A DNA stretch of 64,000 nt from an uncultured Varibaculum sp. (GTDB lineage Bacteria; Actinomycetota; Actinomycetes; Actinomycetales; Actinomycetaceae): positions 1 through 64,000 of the forward strand of contig NZ_CABTZZ010000001.1 in assembly GCF_902489465.1 (NCBI RefSeq). Reading direction: 5' to 3'. Below the pieces are notes generated by a model. It ran no database searches, was not told the DNA's origin, and saw only the letters and a list, made by a program, of their open reading frames with translations. Position 1 is the stretch's first letter; the number at the start of each line of letters is the position of its first letter. A program made the translations under genes and the position numbers. Shown piece after piece: positions 57,466 to 64,000 of this stretch.

Positions 57466-58053
57466 GTGAACTCCGGTTTTCATCTGCCGCGTCCCATCCC
57501 GAATCCTTTTCCGCCTAACGGAAGAAATCCTCTTGGCTCAGACTGGATGGTCGATGCCGATGGCTACCCGGGTCGCCATGCTGCCAGGATAGTGGTCATT
57601 GATTCGTTAGAGCGCCTCCTTTTAATCAGTGGCCATGATTTTTCTGACCCTACCCATCGCTGGTGGTTCACCCCCGGAGGTGGGATTGAGGACGGAGAGA
57701 CCCGCGCACAGGCTGCCCTGCGAGAACTCAAAGAGGAAACCGGGTTAGAGCTGAGGCCTGAGCAACTACAAGGACCGGTGCTTTACCGCGAATCCCTATT
57801 AAAATTTCGCAAACTCTGGGCTATCCAGGCAGAACATTTTTTCTTAGTGCGTTTAAAGGAGGAGGGTCCCCAGATTGTCACTGCTGATTGGACGTCCTCG
57901 GAAAAACAGCTTTTAGAGGCAGTTCGTTGGATTCGACTGGACGAGCTGCCACACTTGGCACAACGAGAAACTATTTACCCAAATTGCCTGCCAGACTTGG
58001 CGAAGCAGTGGCTAAGCGGGTGGGATGGCCGCCTAGAGACCGTCTATGATTAA
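57466..58053 (+). CDS. NUDIX hydrolase
   Basis: Nucleotide-diphosphate hydrolase of 195 residues. The Nudix box is complete: GGGIEDGETRAQAALRELKE followed by ETGLEL, matching GX5EX7REUXEEXGU. The first 30 residues are an unconserved extension. The substrate cannot be told. I place the start at GTG 57466, two bases after the prsW stop; the open frame extends back into prsW but the ending of that gene argues against it. Gene order with the PIM genes and yebC resembles mycobacteria. Confidence 0.85.
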   Translation: MNSGFHLPRPIPNPFPPNGRNPLGSDWMVDADGYPGRHAARIVVIDSLERLLLISGHDFSDPTHRWWFTPGGGIEDGETRAQAALRELKEETGLELRPEQLQGPVLYRESLLKFRKLWAIQAEHFFLVRLKEEGPQIVTADWTSSEKQLLEAVRWIRLDELPHLAQRETIYPNCLPDLAKQWLSGWDGRLETVYD

Positions 58054-58141
58054 GCCTATTTAGACGGTTAGGGTGCAAAAGCGCTAAAATCAGGCTTGGT
58101 ATTTCGAAAACTAATTGCGCGAGCGGGATTAAGGAGAGCGA

Positions 58142-58903
58142 ATGTCGGGTCACTCAAAGTGGGCTACCACCAAACATAAGAAAGCGGCAATCGACGCTAA
58201 ACGGGGCAAACTATTTGCCCGGTTGATTAAGAATATCGAGGTAGCAGCCCGTACTGGCGGCGGGGATCCGGCGGGAAACCCCACCCTATTTGATGCGATC
58301 CAAAAGGCGAAAAAGAACTCGGTACCGGCCGATAACATCAAACGGGCAGTTAACCGTGGTTCTGGTGCAGAAGCAGGTGGGGCAGACTGGCAAACCATCT
58401 CTTATGAAGGTTATGGCCCTGGCGGGGTAGCAATGTTGGTAGAGTGTCTGACCGACAATAAGAACCGCGCTGCCGCCGATGTGCGTACTGCCTTTAGTAA
58501 AAACGGCGGTAACTTGGCAGATCCTGGCTCAGTTTCCTACCTATTTAACCGGATTGGCGCTATCGAAGTCGCCAAAGCCGAGGGCGTTGATGAGGACACC
58601 ATTTTGATGGCGGTTCTAGATGCAGGCGCCGAAGAGGTCGAGGAAGGCACGGAAACCTTTACGATCGTTTGTGATCCCACAAATCTGGTTGAGGTGCGTA
58701 AGGGTCTGCAAGAAGCGGGTATTGACTACGACTCGGCAGAAACCCAGTGGAAAGCTATCACGCAAGCAGAGCTGGATCTGGCGAAATATCGCCAAGTAAT
58801 GCGGCTGATCGATGCCCTGGAAGATAGTGATGACGTACAGGACGTATTCACTAATCTCTCGGTAAGCCCTGAGGTACAAGCCCAATACGAGGAAGAAGAG
58901 TAG
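58142..58903 (+). CDS. yebC: YebC/PmpR family regulatory protein
   Basis: A 253-residue member of the TACO1/YebC family. MSGHSKWATTKHKKAAIDAKRGK is the invariant N-terminus, followed by NPTLFDAIQKAKKNSVPADNI and EGYGPGGVAMLVECLTDNKNR. Members act as transcription regulators or, as recently shown for some, help translation of proline-rich stretches. It is 9 bases upstream of ruvC, the conserved arrangement. ATG 58142 follows AAGGAGAGCGA. Confidence 0.95.
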   Translation: MSGHSKWATTKHKKAAIDAKRGKLFARLIKNIEVAARTGGGDPAGNPTLFDAIQKAKKNSVPADNIKRAVNRGSGAEAGGADWQTISYEGYGPGGVAMLVECLTDNKNRAAADVRTAFSKNGGNLADPGSVSYLFNRIGAIEVAKAEGVDEDTILMAVLDAGAEEVEEGTETFTIVCDPTNLVEVRKGLQEAGIDYDSAETQWKAITQAELDLAKYRQVMRLIDALEDSDDVQDVFTNLSVSPEVQAQYEEEE

Positions 58904-58912
58904 GCAGCATCT

Positions 58913-59551
58913 TTGCGGATTATCGGGATTGACCCCGGTCTTACTCGCTGCGGGATCGGGATCATTGATATGGATTCGCAGCGGCGCGCCCAGCTGGTGC
59001 ATGTCGAGGTCGCCCGGTCTCCGCAAAATATGGCTTCCCATTTCCGTCTAGATAGGATTCGCCGCCGGATTGCGGCAGCTATCGAAGAGCATCATCCGGA
59101 AGTCATGTCGATTGAGCGGGTATTTGCGCAAGACAATGTGCAATCAGTTACCTCCACCATGTGGGTGATGGGGATAGCTATGAGCGAAGCTGCCGCCCAC
59201 AAACTACCGCTAGCTATCCACACGCCCTCGGAGGTCAAAGCCGCAGTTACCGGCTCGGGGGTAGCTGATAAAGCTCAAGTACAGCATATGGTGCAACGGA
59301 TTTTGCGAATGGAAAAAGTGGTACGGCCGGCCGACGCTGCCGATGCTTTAGCGATCGCGATTTGTCATGGTTGGCGTCAAGACGGTTTGCAGGGAGCGAG
59401 CCGGGATGGTACCGTTAACGTTTCCTTATCGGGCAAGATTTCTGCTCGCGGAGCTCTTACCCCCGCCCAAAAGTTTTGGGCACAGGCGCAGGCAGCAAGC
59501 CGACGTACCGGGGCGGTTGATCCGCGGCTTAGGCGAAATAAGAGCAAGTAG
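58913..59551 (+). CDS. ruvC: Crossover junction endodeoxyribonuclease RuvC
   Basis: Holliday-junction resolvase, 212 residues. The acidic catalytic residues are visible in RIIGIDPGLTRCG (D7), MSIERVFAQ (Glu) and DAADALAIAICH (the C-terminal Asp pair). The start is TTG 58913; no ATG or GTG is available nearby. The last 40 residues are a basic extension. It works with RuvAB, encoded next. Confidence 0.94.
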   Translation: MRIIGIDPGLTRCGIGIIDMDSQRRAQLVHVEVARSPQNMASHFRLDRIRRRIAAAIEEHHPEVMSIERVFAQDNVQSVTSTMWVMGIAMSEAAAHKLPLAIHTPSEVKAAVTGSGVADKAQVQHMVQRILRMEKVVRPADAADALAIAICHGWRQDGLQGASRDGTVNVSLSGKISARGALTPAQKFWAQAQAASRRTGAVDPRLRRNKSK

Positions 59552-59590
59552 GATAGCGTTTATTACGTAGCCAGCTAGCGGAGATTCTAT

Positions 59591-60190
59591 ATGATTACGC
59601 ATTTATCAGGAACCATTGAGGAAGTAAGGCTAGATAAAGCCACTATTGACGTGTCCGGTGTGGGCTATAGTTTCTTTGCCACCCCCGCCACTTTGTCTAC
59701 CTTGGCTGCAGGCCAAGAGACCAAAATCTTAACCCACTTGGTGGTAAGGGAAGATGCCTGGCTACTTTTTGGCTTCGCGGGAAGCGACGAACGCGATATT
59801 TTCTCTACTCTAATCACGGTTTCTGGGATCGGCCCGAAACTGGCATTAGCGGCTCTCGCGGTATTTCGTCCCGATGAATTGCGGGCAGCAGTTTCTCGCG
59901 GTGACCTGGCGGCGCTCACCCAGATTCCGGGGGTAGGTAAGAAATCTGCGCAAAGAATCCTGGTAGAAATTGGGGATAAATTGGGTGAACCGGCCGCCGA
60001 AGAGGCTGGCTCTACCGGCGGTATTGGCAGCGCCGAACGCGAAGAAGTTTGCCATGCCCTCGAACAGCTAGGCTGGCGAACCCCACTGGCACAAAAGGCG
60101 GTTAAAGAGGCGGCCGAAGCTAATCCGCAAGCGCAAGTCCCAGAGCTTTTACGTGCAGCCTTACAATTGCTGGGTAAGCATCACGCATAG
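59591..60190 (+). CDS. ruvA: Holliday junction branch migration protein RuvA
   Basis: Junction-binding tetramer subunit, 199 residues. Domain I starts MITHLSGTIEEV. Two helix-hairpin-helix motifs are seen in TVSGIGPKLALAAL and QIPGVGKKSAQRILVEI. The C-terminal RuvB-contact domain ends in ALEQLGWRTPLAQKAVKEA. ATG 59591 follows CGGAGATTCTAT. ruvB follows by 9 bases. Confidence 0.95.
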   Translation: MITHLSGTIEEVRLDKATIDVSGVGYSFFATPATLSTLAAGQETKILTHLVVREDAWLLFGFAGSDERDIFSTLITVSGIGPKLALAALAVFRPDELRAAVSRGDLAALTQIPGVGKKSAQRILVEIGDKLGEPAAEEAGSTGGIGSAEREEVCHALEQLGWRTPLAQKAVKEAAEANPQAQVPELLRAALQLLGKHHA

Positions 60191-60199
60191 GGGAGCAAG

Positions 60200-61324
60200 G
60201 TGGAAGAAACAAACGAGTGGGCGATCAGTTCTCCGGTAGGTCCGGGAGCAGATGAGGTCGAGCGAGCCGCCGAGGCAGCGCTGCGCCCCAAAGATCTGGA
60301 CTCTTTCGTAGGGCAAGAAAAAATCCGCCGCCAATTGGATTTGGTGCTCAAAGCGGCAATCGGGCGGGGAGCTACCCCTGACCATGTACTTTTAGCCGGG
60401 CCGCCTGGTTTAGGAAAAACTACCCTGGCGATGATTATTGCCCACGAAACCGGAACTTCCCTGCGGCTCACCTCCGGGCCGGCGATTCAACACGCGGGCG
60501 ATTTAGCTGCGATTCTTTCCGCTCTGCAAGAGGGAGACGTGCTGTTTATCGACGAGATCCACCGCTTGGCGCGCACTGCCGAAGAAATGCTCTACCTGGC
60601 GATGGAAGATTTTCGCGTCGATGTGGTGGTGGGTAAAGGCCCGGGTGCGACCTCGATTCCCTTGACCCTGCCCCCATTTACGGTAGTGGGCGCTACTACT
60701 CGTTCTGGATTGCTACCTGCACCTTTGCGGGATCGGTTTGGTTTTACTGCCCATTTGGACTATTACAGCACCGCCGAATTAGAACAAGTTTTGACCCGAT
60801 CGGCGCGGCTGATGGAGGCGGAACTTGATCCGCAGGCAGCCTCAGAAATGGCGGCGCGTTCGCGAGGAACCCCCCGAATTGCTAACCGTTTGCTCCGCCG
60901 AGTAATCGACTATGCCCAGGTACATGGAGACGGCACCCTCTCTTTGGAAGCCGCTAAAGCCGCCCTCGACCTGTTTGAGGTAGACCCGGCCGGTTTAGAT
61001 CGTTTGGATCGTTCGGTCTTAGAGGCGCTATGCAAACGCTTTGCCGGCGGACCGGTGGGCCTGACCACTTTGGCGGTTTCCGTGGGGGAGGAACCCGAAA
61101 CCGTAGAAACTGTTTCGGAGCCTTACCTGGTTCGGGAAGGCTTCATTGCGCGGACTCCTCGCGGGAGAGTAGCTACCGATAATGCATTCACTCACCTGGG
61201 GATCACTGCTCCAAACCGCGGGGCGGAAGCCTCACTTTTTGACTTGCCGGGAAGTGAATCAGGGGGCAACTGGTCACAAAACCGCCCAAAACCGGCAACG
61301 AAAGATGAAACTGACGTCCTTTAA
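60200..61324 (+). CDS. ruvB: Holliday junction branch migration ATPase RuvB
   Basis: AAA+ hexameric motor for branch migration, 374 residues. Walker A is LAGPPGLGKTTLAMI, Walker B DVLFIDEIHRLAR, sensor 1 VVGATTRSG, and the arginine finger region LPAPLRDRFG. The winged-helix DNA-binding domain closes with EPYLVREGFIARTPRGR. A polar C-terminal tail of about 35 residues is extra. The start is GTG 60200, preceded by GGGGAGCAAG. Confidence 0.96.
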   Translation: MEETNEWAISSPVGPGADEVERAAEAALRPKDLDSFVGQEKIRRQLDLVLKAAIGRGATPDHVLLAGPPGLGKTTLAMIIAHETGTSLRLTSGPAIQHAGDLAAILSALQEGDVLFIDEIHRLARTAEEMLYLAMEDFRVDVVVGKGPGATSIPLTLPPFTVVGATTRSGLLPAPLRDRFGFTAHLDYYSTAELEQVLTRSARLMEAELDPQAASEMAARSRGTPRIANRLLRRVIDYAQVHGDGTLSLEAAKAALDLFEVDPAGLDRLDRSVLEALCKRFAGGPVGLTTLAVSVGEEPETVETVSEPYLVREGFIARTPRGRVATDNAFTHLGITAPNRGAEASLFDLPGSESGGNWSQNRPKPATKDETDVL

Positions 61325-61371
61325 CGCTTAGAATCATTAAGGTTAAAGATTTTTAGACTGGAAGGTTAACA

Positions 61372-61803
61372 ATGGGAAGTGGAGTACTTCTAGCCGTTAT
61401 CGGCGCATTCTTATTGATGATGATTTTTTCTTCACGCAATGCCAAGAAGAAACAAGCAGAGCAGCGCGACAAACTAGCTAACGATATGGTGCCCGGCGCC
61501 TGGGTGATGACCACCTCAGGTTTTTATGGACGCTATGTAGAGACCGATGGGGACGTAATCGTGCTCGAGACCTCGGATGGAACCGAAACTCTGTGGACAT
61601 CCCGGGCGATTGTCAGCGTAGGAAACCCCCCGTTCGCTCCCGATGCCGCGGATACCAACTCCGAGGACGCCGGCGCAGATAAAGCAGATAACAACGAAAA
61701 TGCTAAGGATCCGGCGGCAGATTCCCCGACAGAAGAAACCCTAGTTGACGAGGGAAAAGACGAGGCTGCGTCCTCTGATAGCGAATCAAGCGAAAATAAC
61801 TAA
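61372..61803 (+). CDS. yajC: Preprotein translocase subunit YajC
   Basis: Small SecDF-associated membrane protein, 143 residues. One N-terminal helix (VLLAVIGAFLLMMIFSS) is followed by the conserved basic segment NAKKKQAEQRDKLANDMVPGAWVMTTSGFYG. The C-terminal 60 residues are very acidic (Asp, Glu, Ala), as in other actinobacteria. It lies between ruvB and secD, the usual place. Confidence 0.92.
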   Translation: MGSGVLLAVIGAFLLMMIFSSRNAKKKQAEQRDKLANDMVPGAWVMTTSGFYGRYVETDGDVIVLETSDGTETLWTSRAIVSVGNPPFAPDAADTNSEDAGADKADNNENAKDPAADSPTEETLVDEGKDEAASSDSESSENN

Positions 61804-61844
61804 ATAGCGAAGAATAATCCCCGTAGATAACGGAAAGAACAACA

Positions 61845-63728
61845 TTGGCGAAGAAAAAATATCACGCCGGACGCACACTGGCGTTTTTCCTGGTACTTGT
61901 GCTGGCTTTAACGGGAACCTTGCTGGTGGGCGTGCTCACGAAGAAGGCTAAACCGACTCCCTCCCTAGCTCTCGATTTAGAGGGGGGTACTCAGCTGATC
62001 CTCACCCCGAAAGCTAACGCTGCTTCCGGAGCGAAACGCGCGGTTACGGCTGAGGATATTACACAAGCGATTGAGGTTATTCGGCAGCGTGTCGATGCTT
62101 CCGGAGTTTCCGAAGCGGAGATTACTTCTCAGGGCAACTCCAATATTTTGGTGTCCTTACCCGGTAACCCTTCGAAAGAAACCTTGGATTTGGTGCGCCA
62201 GTCTGCCGAGTTGTATTTCCGGGCGGTGCTTCGTTCGGCTCCGGGGGTTCCGCAATCGGTGATCGCTCAGCAGGCACAGCAGCAACAAGCTGGCAAGAAG
62301 CAGGCACAATCGGCAAATATCGATCCGCAAGCTTTCGCGAAAGAATTGGCGGATCTAAACCATGACGGCAAGATCAGCGATCAGCCTACCAGCCAGCCGA
62401 AAGACAATTCGGACGATGCCTGGATTACCGAAAAAGTCTTGGAAGAATTCTATGCCAAAGATTGTCAGCAAAAGAGCTCTTTGGAAGGCGGCTCTTCGGG
62501 AGATATTAAAAAACCGCTGGTAGCCTGCTCTAGCGAAGGACAGGAAAAATATATTCTTTCGCCGGCAGAGGTTTCAGGTGCTCGAATTTCCTCTGCAGAA
62601 TCTGGTATGGGAACCGGAGCCTCGGGACAGTCCACCGGACAGTGGATAGTGAACCTAGCTTTCGATAAACAGGGTGCTTCTCAGTTTGCGGATATAACCA
62701 CCCGGATGATGAAGTACCGTCAGCAACCGGTTCCAGGAGAAAACGGTTTACCGGCGGGGCAAACCAATGACAAGAACCGCTTCGCGATCGTGCTGGATGG
62801 ACTGGTGGTTTCAGCTCCCGGAGTAAACAACGCGATTACTAATGGTAAAGCTGAAATTTCGGGATCTTTCACCCGCTCATCTTCGACTGCCTTAGCTAAC
62901 CAGTTAAAGTTCGGTTCGTTGCCTCTTAACTTCGATGTGCAATCCGAACAACAGGTATCAGCAACGTTAGGTTCTGACCAGCTACGTTATGGGGTTATCG
63001 CCGGTATTATTGGTTTGATTTTGGTGGTGTTCTACCTGATCTGGCAATACCGTGGCCTAGCAGTTGTAGCAGTAGGCTCCCTGGTGAGCGCGGGGGTACT
63101 GCTTTATCTGACTTTGACTTTATTGTCCTGGTCGATGGGGTACCGCCTCTCCCTAGCCGGTATTGCCGGCGTGATCGTGTCTATCGGTACCACCGCGGAC
63201 TCCTTCATTATCTACTTCGAGAGGATTCGCGACGAGGTTCGTGATGGTAAAGCACTATCTAGCGCGGTCAGCGTTGGTTGGGATCGGGCGAAACGCACGA
63301 TCGTTACCTCCGACTTGGTGAACGTGCTAGCCGCTTGCGTACTCTACTTCCTGGCGGTTGGCGGCGTGCAGGGCTTCGCTTTCACCTTGGGGATCACCAC
63401 CTTGATCGACTTGGCGCTAATCTTTATCTTCACCCACCCGATGATGGTGTGGCTGCTGCGCTTTAAGTTCTTCGGTGAGGGTCATAAACTATCTGGCCTC
63501 GATCCGGAACACTTGGGGGCTCAGCGGGGAACCTATCGGTATGTAGGCGCGGGGCAAGTACGTAAAATTCGCTCCGTTTACAAAACTAAGCCGCAAGAAG
63601 ATTCAAACCAGCCCGTTAAGAGCAAAGCTGAGCAATCAGAGGTGGCAAACGAGGATTCCAACCAGGATGATGCTGCCACAGATGAGTTAGCGTCAGTATC
63701 CGCGACGGACCAGGAGGAAGAAAAGTGA
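61845..63728 (+). CDS. secD: Protein translocase subunit SecD
   Basis: Membrane subunit that uses the proton gradient to aid late steps of Sec export, 627 residues. Helix 1 (about 10-28) leads to LALDLEGGTQLILTP (motif D1). The large extracytoplasmic P1 domain contains a low-complexity Gln-rich insert near residues 140-195. Motif D4 (GLILVVFYLIWQYRGLAVV) and the last five helices follow, including SIGTTADSFIIYFERIRDE. The start is TTG 61845 behind GGAAAGAACAACA. The C-terminal 60 residues are acidic. The stop overlaps secF by 3 bases. Confidence 0.94.
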   Translation: MAKKKYHAGRTLAFFLVLVLALTGTLLVGVLTKKAKPTPSLALDLEGGTQLILTPKANAASGAKRAVTAEDITQAIEVIRQRVDASGVSEAEITSQGNSNILVSLPGNPSKETLDLVRQSAELYFRAVLRSAPGVPQSVIAQQAQQQQAGKKQAQSANIDPQAFAKELADLNHDGKISDQPTSQPKDNSDDAWITEKVLEEFYAKDCQQKSSLEGGSSGDIKKPLVACSSEGQEKYILSPAEVSGARISSAESGMGTGASGQSTGQWIVNLAFDKQGASQFADITTRMMKYRQQPVPGENGLPAGQTNDKNRFAIVLDGLVVSAPGVNNAITNGKAEISGSFTRSSSTALANQLKFGSLPLNFDVQSEQQVSATLGSDQLRYGVIAGIIGLILVVFYLIWQYRGLAVVAVGSLVSAGVLLYLTLTLLSWSMGYRLSLAGIAGVIVSIGTTADSFIIYFERIRDEVRDGKALSSAVSVGWDRAKRTIVTSDLVNVLAACVLYFLAVGGVQGFAFTLGITTLIDLALIFIFTHPMMVWLLRFKFFGEGHKLSGLDPEHLGAQRGTYRYVGAGQVRKIRSVYKTKPQEDSNQPVKSKAEQSEVANEDSNQDDAATDELASVSATDQEEEK

Positions 63729-64000
63729 GTTTCGCAAGTTGGGGTAACGCCCTCTATTCTGGTCGCAAGTCTTACCGGTTCATTGACAACCGTAAATACC
63801 TGCTGATTGCGGGGGCGGCGCTAATGCTGATTTCGGTACTGGCTATATCGGTACTGGGGTTGGAGCGTTCCATTGATTTTAAAGGAGGAACCGAGTTTAC
63901 GGTTTCTTCAGTGGCGGGCAGAGATCAGTCCCCCGCACAAAAGGTAGTAAATGCGAATCCTAAGTTGAAGGGCTCTTCGGTTAACTCGGTGGGAGCCTCC
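63725..64000 (+). CDS. secF: Protein translocase subunit SecF (partial, runs off the window)
   Basis: The first 92 codons of secF. The GTG at 63725 overlaps the secD stop (GTGA). The sequence has a first membrane helix (LLIAGAALMLISVLAISVLGL) and then ERSIDFKGGTEF, the SecF D1-like motif. The rest lies beyond position 64000. Confidence 0.93.
   Translation, partial: MSFASWGNALYSGRKSYRFIDNRKYLLIAGAALMLISVLAISVLGLERSIDFKGGTEFTVSSVAGRDQSPAQKVVNANPKLKGSSVNSVGAS

Overview
The window is chromosomal DNA from an actinobacterium of moderate G+C, most likely Actinomycetaceae (Varibaculum- or Mobiluncus-like; genus is a guess). Several gene blocks follow the order I know from Mycobacterium: ANTAR response regulator-polA-rpsA-coaE; xerD-parA-scpA-scpB-rluB-cmk-der; thrS-HIT-pgsA-patA-pimA-(nudix)-yebC-ruvCAB-yajC-secD-secF; FAH-family protein next to gltX; short-chain isoprenyl transferase next to a haemolysin III gene. 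A phosphatidylinositol-mannoside pathway, an ANTAR regulator and GTG/TTG starts fit the same assignment.

Layout. 1-5 kb holds a membrane-protein gene broken by a stop, the trkH-trkA potassium uptake pair, a frameshifted EamA transporter, a nitroreductase and a ClbS/DfsB-like protein. 5-20 kb has an SNF2 helicase, a degenerate FAH-family protein, a MalY-like lyase, gltX with tRNA-Gln and tRNA-Glu, hisS, nhaA, an odd short tRNA with anticodon UAA, and several membrane proteins. 20-27 kb has greA, an LssY_C protein, xseAB, ispH with an esterase, and ychF. 27.4-30.4 kb is the clearest accessory region: two toxin-antitoxin modules and a DUF4143 ATPase preceded by a 23-bp tandem repeat. A 21-bp direct repeat of the ychF 3' end flanks the first module. 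30.8-39 kb is the chromosome-segregation and cell-cycle block. 39-47 kb is the polA-rpsA-coaE block with two unknown membrane or exported proteins. 47-51 kb is a queuosine salvage set (transporter, tgt, gluQ). 50.7 kb to the end is thrS, PIM biosynthesis, Holliday-junction processing and the Sec accessory genes; secF runs off the end.

Two window-wide signals stand out. First, at least twenty genes on both strands have a TANNNT box exactly 6 or 7 bases before an ATG, GTG or TTG start, with no 5' UTR. This points to routine leaderless initiation alongside Shine-Dalgarno genes. Second, two intergenic loci (31856-31961 and 47440-47545) carry a 106-nt element. Each copy has a long outer stem and a long inner stem whose sequences differ but stay paired, joined by almost identical internal-loop strands. 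Each copy lies 53-55 bases after the stop of the preceding gene. I do not recognise it, and it is the best candidate here for an undescribed structured RNA or DNA element.

Gene assignments rest on recognised motifs and gene order; no database search was run. Start codons were chosen from Shine-Dalgarno sites, leaderless -10 boxes or overlaps, as stated for each gene.
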